From Phytophthora colocasiae (taxonomy: Eukaryota > Oomycota > Peronosporomycetes > Peronosporales > Peronosporaceae), in NCBI GenBank assembly GCA_018806915.1, contig JAGKQI010000079.1, positions 585,001 through 649,000 of the forward strand: a stretch of DNA of 64,000 bases, read 5' to 3'. The position numbers and the translations under genes were made by a program. Below are positions 42,113 to 52,009 of this stretch, in pieces; position 1 is the first letter of the stretch, and each line of letters opens with the position of its first letter. The notes under the pieces were generated by a model. It was not told where the DNA came from. It ran no database searches and saw nothing but the letters and a program-made list of their open reading frames with translations.

Positions 42113-42404
42113 TAAATCCCTGCTGTCGTGGCGGAGATGTCGATTCCTTTAGCCAAGGCGCAAATACAGGTTCGTACGAGTTGATGCTGGTGACGTCAAG
42201 AATGAGATGTGATCGCCGAATAGCGTTATCGATCGATCGTGTTAGGTCGCGGACAGAAGGTTAAGAAGTGGAAGTCATCATTAGACATGAGTCGAAGTTC
42301 TGCGGCGAGAAGCCGGTGATGTGGTGTGTGGTGTGAGGCGAGGCATAATGCGGCGGCAGGTTCGTAGGCGTCGTTTGCAAGCGGAGGTGAGTCGAACAAA
42401 GAGT

Positions 42405-42476
42405 TGGACACACCGGGGATTGAACCCGGGGCCTTCCGCTTGCAAAGCGGACGCGCTACCACTGCGCTATGCGCCC
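42405..42476 (-). tRNA. tRNA-Ala(UGC): tRNA-Ala (UGC), unit 45, canonical
   Basis: 72-nt canonical body. Confidence 0.95.
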
Positions 42477-42768
42477 AGCAAAAGTGAACACCTAACCCAC
42501 ACTTTCAAGACCGCTTTCCCGCTCTCCACAACACACACACACTATACCTACAACCAGCGCTACCATGCACACCCAACCCACCTGCTATCACATGCTCCAC
42601 GCTCATGGCGTACTTCACTTCGACAGACACACGGCTACCGCCTACCCGCCTCTTTCAACACCACAATACCAACTCCCATTCTCTCCGGTGATCACCCACC
42701 CTGCCTCGTTCCCTTACATCCCACACGCACCGTCAGAAAAGAAAACCAACAGCAACAGACAGACCAGC

Positions 42769-42873
<105 letters not shown>

Positions 42874-43165
42874 TAAATCCCTGCTGTCGTGGCGGAGATG
42901 TCGATTCCTTTAGCCAAGGCGCAAATACAGGTTCGTACGAGTTGATGCTGGTGACGTCAAGAATGAGATGTGATCGCCGAATAGCGTTATCGATCGATCG
43001 TGTTAGGTCGCGGACAGAAGGTTAAGAAGTGGAAGTCATCATTAGACATGAGTCGAAGTTCTGCGGCGAGAAGCCGGTGATGTGGTGTGTGGTGTGAGGC
43101 GAGGCATAATGCGGCGGCAGGTTCGTAGGCGTCGTTTGCAAGCGGAGGTGAGTCGAACAAAGAGT

Positions 43166-43236
43166 CGGACACACCGGGGATTGAACCAGGGCCTTCCGCT
43201 TGCAAAGCGGACGCGCTACCACTGCGCTATGCGCCC
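43166..43236 (-). tRNA. tRNA-Ala(UGC): tRNA-Ala (UGC), unit 46, G73 and T-stem variant
   Basis: Discriminator is G, as in unit 41, and the 5' T stem is altered (CCCTGG). Probably a degenerating edge copy. Confidence 0.78.
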
Positions 43237-43548
43237 AGCAAAAGTGAACACCTAACCCACACTTTCAAGACCGCTTTCCCGCTCTCCACAACACACACAC
43301 ACACTATACCTACAACCAGCGCTACCATGCACACCCAACCCACCTGCTATCACATGCTCCACGCTCATGGCGTACTTCACTTCGACAGACACACGGCTAC
43401 CGCCTACCCGCCTCTTTCAACACCACAATACCAACTCCCATTCTCTCCGGTGATCACCCACCCTGCCTCGTTCCCTTACATCCCACACGCACCGTCAGAA
43501 AAGAAAACCAACAGCAACAGACAGACCAGCAGATAGACAGACAGACAG

Positions 43549-43626
<78 letters not shown>

Positions 43627-43648
43627 CAGCAGATAGACAGACAGACAG

Positions 43649-43711
<63 letters not shown>

Positions 43712-44004
43712 TAAATCCCTGCTGTCGTGGCGGAGATGTCGATTCCTTTAGCCAAGGCGCAAATACAGGTTCGTACGAGTTGATGCTGGTGACGTCAAGA
43801 ATGAGATGTGATCGCCGAATAGCGTTATCGATCGATCGTGTTAGGTCGCGGACAGAAGGTTAAGAAGTGGAAGTCATCATTAGACATGAGTCGAAGTTCT
43901 GCGGCGAGAAGCCGGTGATGTGGTGTGTGGTGTGAGGCGAGGCATAATGCGGCGGCAGGTTCGTAGGCGTCGTTTGCAAGCGGAGGTGAGTCAGAACAAA
44001 GAGT

Positions 44005-44075
44005 TGGACACACCGGGGATTGAACCTGGGCCTTCCGCTTGCAAAGCGGACGCGCTACCACTGCGCTATGCGCCC
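44005..44075 (-). tRNA. tRNA-Ala(UGC): tRNA-Ala (UGC), unit 47, last copy, T-stem variant
   Basis: Same T-stem variant as unit 14. This is the rightmost tRNA of the array; its unit has many other changes. Confidence 0.8.
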
Positions 44076-44371
44076 AGCAAAAGTGAACACCTAACCCACA
44101 CTTTCAAGACCGCTTTCCCGCTCTCACAACACACACACACTATACCTACAACCAGCGCTACCATGCACACCCAACCCACCTGCTATCACATGCTCCACGC
44201 TCATGGCGTACTTCACTTCGACAGACACACGGCTACCGCCTACCCGCCTCTTTCCAACACCACAATACCAACTCCCATTCTCTCCGGTGATCACCCACCC
44301 TGCCTCGTTCCCTTACATCCCACACGCACCGTCAGAAAGAAAACTAACAGCAACAGACAGACCAGCAGAAT

Positions 44372-44389
44372 AGACAGACAGACAGACAG

Positions 44390-44427
<38 letters not shown>

Positions 44428-44445
44428 GAACGAACAGACGAACGA

Positions 44446-44491
<46 letters not shown>

Positions 44492-44613
44492 GAACGAACA
44501 GACAGACAGACAGACGCAAGACAGACAGACAGACAGACAGAACGGAGCAGACAGACAGACAGACGAACGAACAGACAGTACAGACAGACAGAAACAGACA
44601 GACAGACAGACGA

Positions 44614-44646
<33 letters not shown>

Positions 44647-44697
44647 AACCAGACAGACGAACAGACGGACCGAACGAACGAACGGCAGACAGACGAC
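44372..44697. repeat. degenerate terminal CAGA/GAAC tract
   Basis: Rightmost tract. CAGA blocks are broken throughout by GAAC, GGAC and GCAAG variants, then it passes into a 26-bp inverted piece of the unit. Confidence 0.92.
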
Positions 44698-44723
44698 GAG
44701 TTGGTATTGTGGTGTTGAAAGAG
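44698..44723 (-). repeat. inverted fragment of the array spacer
   Basis: GAGTTGGTATTGTGGTGTTG and the following AAAGAG are the reverse complement of the unit segment CTCTTTCAACACCACAATAC plus CAACTC (present near 44248-44274 in the same unit). It replaces the normal CATAAATCCC spacer start. Confidence 0.88.
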
Positions 44724-44865
44724 GCGCAAATACAGGTTCGTACGAGTTGATGCTGGTGACGTCACTAGGGACCGATAGCCGCATTAAAACTCTGCATGGC
44801 TGGTCACCATCTAACAAGCGTTCTTACCACCCTTGCGTGGCACGCGTCGAGCCGTACCTTTCTCG

Positions 44866-44932
44866 GTAAGTATCATACGTTATTTAGTGAGAATATTGCA
44901 CTAACTCGTGCCGTGAGGGTAGTTTTGTATAG
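44866..44932 (+). other. candidate 5' UTR intron
   Basis: CTCG|GTAAGTATC donor, CTAAC branch-like sequence at about 44901-44905, and TTTGTATAG|CGC acceptor; 67 nt, close in size to the intron in the hAT-borne kinase. It ends 10 nt before the ATG of the next gene. Confidence 0.5.
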
Positions 44933-44942
44933 CGCTATTACG

Positions 44943-45349
44943 ATGTCTCTCCCTTTGCCTGACGAGGTTCATTTAACGGTGAAGATTGGGCAGCCATACA
45001 CAAACAGTAGATCCATTCATGGGGCACCGATTATATTTACCTTCATGCCTCGAGATGGATACGTCGTTCTTCGAGCCAAGATCGCCAACGAGCTGGAGTA
45101 TCCACAGACATTACGTGGGAAGCGAACGCGCCGATTCTGGGGAGGCAAAGTGCCAATACGTTACAGGCAAACTTTCTTAAGAGTTTCTTGGAGTTCCTCG
45201 ATATAGAAGCAGGGATGTTCCTCCACAACCCTTTTGACAAACTTGATGCATTTAAGAGGCCACCGTGTCTATCGTTTAATTTGTACGTTAGGCATGACGT
45301 TTCCACGGCACCTGAAAGAGCTAACCCCATCGCGAAATTGACCGTGTAG
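44943..45349 (+). pseudogene. unknown gene, one frameshift
   Basis: ATG at 44943 opens MSLPLPDEVHLTVKIGQ and continues to about 45170. There the reading moves into another frame, which continues FLKSFLEFLDIEAGMF and LDAFKRPPCLSFNLYV to a stop at 45349. Together this would be about 135 residues with alternating hydrophobic and charged stretches and no signal peptide or membrane segment. I do not recognise the family. The good codon continuity on both sides of one break suggests a recently broken gene or a sequence error rather than random ORFs. It lies just outside the tRNA array and upstream of the Harbinger transposase, so it might be a transposon accessory gene or the end of an unrelated gene. 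Confidence 0.45.
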
Positions 45350-45822
45350 AAACTCCCGTCACTGACGCTACAACCGCTAGGTCTATATCGTAGAGGTACG
45401 TTAGAACGATAGACCGCCAACACATGTAAATTGAAACTGAGTGGCCCGAGCCGAGCGCCGGATATGACGTCGATAGAAGCAAGGTGCAGTGACGGATGGA
45501 GCGGGTTGGGTGCCATCTTGCTGTTAACTCTGACAAAAGGAGGGTGTCAGAGTATTCTAGACGTGGGTTTGACGCATTTACTGCTGCCATTCAACCAAAT
45601 TGGTCTCAAATAGTCTTAACTCTTCACTTTAGACAGTTATTCAATGTTTATTCGAAGATGTCTCTCTCTAACTCAACGTTGAAGCCATCTTCGAGATTTG
45701 CTAAAACTACAAATTAGCCTGTGGTTTAGCCACAACGCGTGCAAGGCGCAATTGCTAAAACAAAACTTGAAATAAAAGCACTGTAATAGGGGGTTTCAGT
45801 TGTCGTTTTTTTCACTCCAAAA
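45350..45822. other. spacer without recognisable gene
   Basis: I see no supported gene. It includes a small palindrome TGTGGTTTAGCCACA near 45719 and a T-rich stretch before 45823. The left end of the Harbinger element should lie here or further left, but I could not identify a terminal repeat. Confidence 0.5.
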
Positions 45823-47153
45823 ATGAGTCAAGAAAACATGCATGAAAACCCTTTCATTTCTGGTTATTTTGTCTGTTTTCTAGGGTGCCAACACAAAGAT
45901 CGCGCGGTCTTTTACAGATCATCGACCGTACATCGTGGAGAGATTCTAAAGCTACACACAGTGCAAGAACCTATGCCGGAGTCAGAACGAGCTAAGCCGT
46001 TGAGGTCGTTGTCCAACATGATCTTCTGCGAGGTCCTTCTCCGCGAGCACGAAGACTCAGATTCAGAGGAGCAACTGCTGGACGAGGTGCAAGACCTGTA
46101 TGGTGGGGTAAAGTTAAACCGATACCTGGGATCAAGGTCGAATGTTGTGCGCTCAGACGCTCATAGACGCCTTGTCTTTGACTTAAGAGATGATGAGTTC
46201 ATGAAATCTTTGCGTGTAACAAAGCGGACCTTTGAGTTCGTATGGCAGCTCATACGTGGAGACGCTCGTTTTGCTCAACGAGGTAATAAACCACAGCGAG
46301 ATGCAGCCATACAACTTGCAATTGCGCTCGAGTGGTTTGGAGCCTACGGGAACGGAAATTCAAACTGGAAACTGGTGCGTCACTACGGAGTAGGTGCTGG
46401 TACTGTGACGGCGTATGTCCAGCGGGTACGTCAGACTCTACTACAGCACTACGCTCGCTTCGTGAAGTGGCCTAGGGCTGCGCGTAGGGCTGAATCATCA
46501 GCATTTCATCGAGAACGCTACGGGCTACCAGGGGTGATTGGTATGGTGGACAGCACCCATGTGTGTTTTGATCAGATACCACACATCGATGGCGCGCTGC
46601 ATTATAACAGAAAGTGTCGTTACTCACTAAACGTGCAAGTTGTCTGCAATGAAGACAAGCGAATTCTCATGATATACACGGGTTGGCCTGGTTCATGCGC
46701 GGATCCCACAGTGTTTGCGAAATCTCCGGTGATGCGGCGAACTGCTAAGCACTTCTCAGGCGACCAATATCTTCTTGGTGACTCTGGGTATGCCTTGCCA
46801 CGTTTATCATTACTCCGTTCAAGCGACCAGCAGCTCTAAAGCGCGACAACACCGCGTTTAATGACGTTCATTGCAGCGCTTGCGTTATTGTTGAAAACAC
46901 AAATGGTCTTTACAAGAATCGGTGGATGTCGCTGAAAGGAATACGAACAAAGATTCGGAAGAAGGAACCCTTGGAAGGCGTCAACAACCACATCCTGGCG
47001 AGTGCGATGCTGCACAATATCGGGTTGGAGCTGAACGATTTGTGGGATGATGACAGTCTCTCTGACGATGACGATGATGAATACACCGGAGTTGATGATG
47101 AAAGTGTTCGAGTGGGTTATAACAAGAGAGAACGACTAAAAGTAGAGTTATAG
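45823..47153 (+). pseudogene. PIF/Harbinger (HARBI1-like, DDE) transposase
   Basis: From an ATG at 45823 a 338-residue frame runs to 46839. It has an acidic N-terminal part, the helix-turn-helix stretch ALEWFGAYGNGNS...HYGVGAGTVTAYV (about 169-199), the first catalytic Asp in IGMVDSTHV (D243), GWPGSCADPTVF, and the second Asp in LLGDSGYALP (D320). A frameshift near 46805 breaks it. The downstream frame then gives FIITPFKRPAAL, the expected N...F...VIVEN stretch with the third catalytic acid, and an acidic tail ending at 47153. All three acidic residues are therefore present, but in two frames. The beginning is uncertain: TTTTGTCTGTTTTCTAG at 45883 looks like a 3' splice site, so the true N terminus may differ. 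Confidence 0.85.
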
Positions 47154-47222
47154 TCGACATCGAACTAGATTAAAAAAAGTGAAACTGCACAAATGTGGCG
47201 ATGCCATGATGTTGGCAAACCA

Positions 47223-47522
47223 CTACTCCGGGAAAAATACAGCCAGGATCGCATTGACTTCTTCAACGGATTTACCGTTTAAAAGCAGTTGTAAAGCCAT
47301 GCGATTCTTTTCTTCAACTCGTTTGTCGGCGGCTCGTTGAAGGCGTTCCCGCTCCCGTTCTTGGATATCTTGTTGGCGGAAACGTTCTTCCTGCTCAAGC
47401 TGCTTCTCTTTGAGAGCAAAGTCTTGTCGAAGACGTTTTTCGCTCAGTTGGAGGCGCTTCTCAGCTGCCTCCGTGTAAATACTAGCAAAGTCTCGGCGCT
47501 TGGCGTTGTTTGCCTTGTCCAT
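47223..47522 (-). pseudogene. coiled-coil ORF, probable Harbinger accessory protein, cut by copia
   Basis: Ninety-nine codons on the minus strand, convergent with the transposase (69 bp between stops). It is rich in E, R, Q and K with a heptad pattern (LQLSEKRLRQDFALKEKQLE region), followed by MALQLLLNGKSVEEVNAIL near the end. PIF/Harbinger elements usually carry a second Myb/SANT-like gene, and this looks like the C-terminal coiled-coil part of such a protein. The ATG lies only 2 bp from the copia LTR boundary at 47525, so the DNA-binding N-terminal part is most likely displaced beyond the copia array, outside the window. Confidence 0.6.
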
Positions 47523-47524
47523 AC

Positions 47525-47680
47525 TGTTGTAATGGTGGTAAATTGAGAACTGATTTACTACTGAGTCTTCTGGCTGACTTGATCGTCCTTGTCCTACCTG
47601 TGACTACAGACCGTTCCAGCGCTGCCTCGAGTCATCAGCTCTGACTCGGATTCGTGCCACTCTCACCAGTGGCATCAACA
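47525..47680 (-). repeat. copia LTR 1 (terminal 3' LTR)
   Basis: 156 bp, TGTTGATGCC...CATTACAACA on the minus strand, with 5-bp inverted ends TGTTG/CAACA. The polypurine tract CGGGGAAG abuts its 5' end. The left boundary is fixed by the junction with the Harbinger ORF. Confidence 0.9.
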
Positions 47681-50600
47681 CTTCCCCGCGAGTCGAGCGT
47701 CGAGGCAAGCTTGACCAGTCCGAGCGCGCTCCGAAGATGGCAAAACAACGTCTTCCCCAGCGCTTTAGTGAAGCCATCTGCAAGCATTTCGGAGGTCGGG
47801 CAGTACTTGAGCTGGATGGTGCCATCTTGGTATGCATTTTTGATAGAGTGAAATGCTATGTCGACGCTCTTCTGCGAGTTTGACGTTTTCTCCTTCTTGA
47901 TTCGTTGTATCGTCGACAGGTTATCGATCATCATGGGTATCTTGACCAATTTTTCTCCCGTGAGTGAGTGAATCAGCATCGTCGTCCACTTGAGATCTTC
48001 CAGGCCCATGTCAGCTGCGATGTATTCTGGCTGCGGTTGATGATTTAGCCACGACAGTCTGACGCTTGCATGACCAATGTACGGGACAGCCATGAACGCG
48101 CAATAACAGACCGGAGATCGACTTTCTGTCGCTTGTGTCATTGGCCCAATCCGCATCTGTAAACAACTGCAGGTGTGGGGCGTCTGTGGTGCGTCGAAAT
48201 TCCAACCCCATGGACCGCGTAGTTGACACGTAGCGTAGTATCCGCTTTAACGCGTGCCAATGTCGAACGCTTGGATTGTTGCACTGCGACGCCGCTTGAT
48301 TTACAGCAAAGGATATGTCTGGGCGGGATACCCGACTGAGGTACAGCAAGGCACCAATTGCCTGCCTGTACGGAACGTGTTCCGCAAGTTGCTCTCCTTC
48401 CGTAGCCTTGTACAACAATGTATTTTGATCCATCGGCGTCGACACTGCTCTACAGTTGTCCATTGCGAATCGATGACAAACTTCGGTGGCATACTGCTCT
48501 TGATCGATACACATTACTCCTTGCTGGAAATCTCGGCTGATGCGCATGCCAAGAAACCACGAGAGCTCGCCGAGGTCCTTGATGGCGTATTTCTTGTGAA
48601 GAGCCGACATCATCTCCTCCATCTCTTCGGAGTTTTCGTACCCGATCAGGATATCATCGACGTACACGAGGATAATCAAAGCTTTTGTAGGATGGTTGTA
48701 AACGCACGGGTCTTCTAGCAATGGTGTAAAGCCTTTGCTTCGAAGGAAAGAATCGAGCTCCACATTCCACTCGCGCCCAGACTGCTTGAGACCATACAGC
48801 GCTTTTCCGAGTAACCACACTTGCCCCGGCTCACCTTCTTCAAATCCACTCGGTTGCTTGACATAAATGACCTCCCGCAATCCTGCCTTAACGTAAGCTG
48901 TGGGAATATCTCCTTGCCGAACGTGCCATCCTCTTTGGTTGCATTCTGCTAGAAACACACGAATAGAGATTGAGTGTTACAACAGGAGCGTACGTCTCGA
49001 TGTAATCGAGCAGATATATCTGACCACATTCTTGCGCGCAAACCCGGGCTCGGAACCGATCAATTGAGCCGTTTGCCTGGCGCTTCAGCCGAAAGTTGAT
49101 AGTGGATCCGATTACATGGGCGTCAGCCGGGGGAGTCACAACTGTGAATGTCCGTTGGCACGGGAGCGCCTCGATCTCGTCCTCAATGGCCTTCTTCCAC
49201 AGTGGCCACTGTTGAGAAGTTTTGGCTTCTTTAGTGTCATCGGTTCTTGAATTACATCTCCCAGCACCAAAAACGCAGCTCCGGTGTTTCTCGCTGCTAT
49301 CCTTGCCGAGCGGCGACGCTGAGTGAGATTTGGGTTGACTTTTTCGGGCTCCACAATTTTCGGCGGAGGTACTGCTGGAGTCACTTCCCCGCATCGAGTT
49401 GCTCGAAGACGGAAATTCTGTGGGAATTGACAGATCACTTGTGTTGGGTAACATTGCCAATGGGTCAAGAGCACTCGATGGTCTAGCAGGCCGTAGCTGT
49501 AGGCCCATGAATGTGACATCGCAACTGTGAACGATCCGAGCTCCACCTTCTCGGATGTACACGAAGTATCCTTTCCTTTGGTGATCAGGCCCAACGTAAA
49601 TTCCACGCTGTCCAGTGGGTCGAAACTTAAACTTTGTGCTTCTCTGGGTCGGTTTGAGTTGAACAACGACACTCTCACCAAACGCGTGTACATCACTGAG
49701 GTCAGGAGGACTACCGTGATATCGAGTGTATGGCGTGGTACCCGGGTTGCTGCGCGTGACTACACGATTTCGCATATAGACAGCAGTACGAACAGCATAC
49801 TCCCAAAGATTGTGGGGACATTTGCCTGCAATAGCAAACATCGTGTCATGTCTGCCAAAAGTGCGGTTGGTCCGTTCAGCAACTCCATTCTGGTAGTGCT
49901 TATCAGGCTCAGAAAATTGTCGTTCAATTCCTTCTTCATCACACAAATCGTCAAAAGCTTTGTCGATGAATTCGCCGCCATTGTCCGTGCGAAGCACACA
50001 AAAATCAGCGGCACCATTTCGTCGCTTCACCAACTGGATGTAGTGCCGAAACTTTTCCACTGCATCACTTTTGCTTTGAGGAAGTATACGTGGGTATAGT
50101 TTTTCCACTTCACTGCCATGTAGTAGCGATGTCCGTGAATGCTGCGTTGAAATGGCCCTGCAAGGTCGGCGTGGCAGATGCGATCTTTTGCTGCTTGCGG
50201 GCGGGAGCTGTGTCGGGGTGCGGCTCTGCTGTGGCCTTTTCCAAGTGCACAGACTTCACATGGATACATGGGCAATGTCTTTAGGCCTTTGATGCGGAGC
50301 CCTCGAACGAGGCCACCGCGTTCCATGTCCAGGATTGCTTGGTAGTTCAAATGGCCCAAACGGCGATGCCAGTCTTCTAGGGAGTCTTTTGCTACTATCG
50401 GGAAGGACGTCTCGGTTGAAGTTGCAGCGAATCCACTTCCAGTTATCTCGGAGCTTGCATACACTCCGTCCCGTATAGCGCTCCGAAGTATTGCAGGTCC
50501 GTACACGGTACACCCGCTATCACTAAAATCACACTTGTATCCGTCAGCTGCAAGTGCCGACACAGAGAGAAGCGTTCGAGCAAGAGATGGTATGTGGACC

Positions 50601-50836
50601 ACGTTGTGTAAAATGCCATGAGGTCCATCTGCGAACTTGAGATCGCCGACTTCTGTTCCGACGACTATGTGTCCATCAGCCATTTGGACAGTATGGTCAT
50701 CACAAGGAGCAATATTCATAAGAGCGTCACGATTTCCAGTCATGTGAAATGAGGCTCCAGAGTCGACAACAACTTCCACAGGTATCTTGCCGGGGTCGAA
50801 CGGTTTGGGCACGGTGTCTGTCGACACCCCGCGCCT
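47635..50836 (-). pseudogene. copia copy 1 pol, multiple frameshifts
   Basis: Protease (DSGAS), HHCC integrase zinc site, integrase DDE core, reverse transcriptase (YVDD) and RNase H (TDADWA) are all present but spread over at least four overlapping frames. One extra A near 49858 moves the integrase into the frame used downstream, which makes a long 406-codon stretch (48888-50108) but with wrong residues just before that point. A G insertion near 48030 ends the RNase H frame early. Not functional as written. Confidence 0.88.
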
Positions 50837-51817
50837 TCATTCGTCATCGGAGGACTGCACTGCTGCTGCAGCGTGTCCAGCGGATTGATTGGTGGACTTC
50901 TTTCGCTGCTCCTCGGCCACATGACGATCATGATAGTTGGTGGTATGCCCACGCTGATCACAAATCTTACATAGAGCATTGCTAAAATCCCATCGGTCTC
51001 GTGGCTTTTCTGGTTGGTGGTGGCTGCGATCGCTGCGTGGCCTGGGCGCGACCGTTTGCTTTGTTCACTGCCCTCAGAGGCTGCATCATAGCGACGCTTC
51101 TTCATGCGACCGTCCGAACCTGCGAGCCGATTAAGCAAGTTGATCGCCCTTTCCATTTCCCTCAGCTGCGTCGTCCGCCTCCACATCAATCTGGGCGGTA
51201 GAGTATCACGATAGCGAGGGTATGCCAGTTGAACGAACGTGCTGAGTGCCTGTTGTTCAGTATAGTCATTGGCTCGTCCATGATTTAATCCAGTGGCAAT
51301 TTGGGGACAGTCGGTGAGCATACTCATCGTATGACTCGTGAGGAAGCTTGGTAGTAGACGCGAGTAGGACAGCTTGGCGTTGCACAGAGAGACGACTACG
51401 AAACTTGTGGAGGAATGCACGCCCAAGATCTTGGAAAGAGTTACGCGGAAGCGTACTCCGGTTCCGAATGAACCAGGTACTCGCCGTTCCCGTGAGATGG
51501 TTAGAGAGAACGCTGCACTTGACCGGTTCTGGCCAGGTACGCCCATTTAGAGTTTGGGCATCCTCAATTTGGACTTGTAAGCGCTCAAACCATTCATGGG
51601 CACCAGCATCAAGGTACCCATCCCGTATCACACCCGAGAAATTCTCGATGTTGATTAGCTTGACGTTGAGCTTCTGCTTAGGTTCACGTGCGATCTCCGC
51701 GATAGCGTCTTCGACTTCCCCGCCTTGGCCGGCTCCTCCCCCTTGTCCGCCGTCTTCCATCCGAGGTTCCGGCTCACGGTCGATCTCATCGTATTCGTTT
51801 GAGCTGTGCGAGGACAT
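50837..51817 (-). pseudogene. copia copy 1 gag, frameshifted
   Basis: Starts with ATG at 51817 (MSSHSSNEYDEIDREPEP). Frames break near 51300, 51170 and 51010, compared with the intact gag of copy 2. Ends at the conserved UGA (50837-50839) in front of pol. Confidence 0.85.
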
Positions 51818-51842
51818 CTCCGCGTGCTCAACAAGCAAGAGA

Positions 51843-51853
51843 GGCTGTTAACC
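51843..51853 (-). other. copia primer-binding site, copy 1
   Basis: GGTTAACAGCC on the minus strand directly follows the LTR end CAACA. It is complementary to the anticodon arm (GGCUGUUAACC) of eukaryotic tRNA-Asn(GUU). Confidence 0.7.
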
Positions 51854-52009
51854 TGTTGTAATGGTGGTAAATTGAGAACTGATTTACTACTGAGTCTTCT
51901 GGCTGACTTGATCGTCCTTGTCCTACCTGTGACTACAGACCGTTCCAGCGCTGCCTCGAGTCATCAGCTCTGACTCGGATTCGTGCCACTCTCACCAGTG
52001 GCATCAACA
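51854..52009 (-). repeat. copia LTR 2, shared between copies 1 and 2
   Basis: Same 156-bp LTR. It serves as 5' LTR of copy 1 and 3' LTR of copy 2; no second LTR or flanking DNA lies between. Confidence 0.9.

Noticed and set aside
44796..44942. Coding start at 44796 for the unknown gene
   Set aside because: That frame runs through a good GT-AG intron candidate (44866-44932) and begins near the array border. The ATG at 44943 gives a more protein-like start.
47525..47608. A shorter 84-bp LTR ending at CTACA
   Set aside because: TG...CA ends fit, but no purine tract lies next to it. The 156-bp version has perfect TGTTG/CAACA ends, an adjacent CGGGGAAG tract, and the usual RGSV codons across the border.
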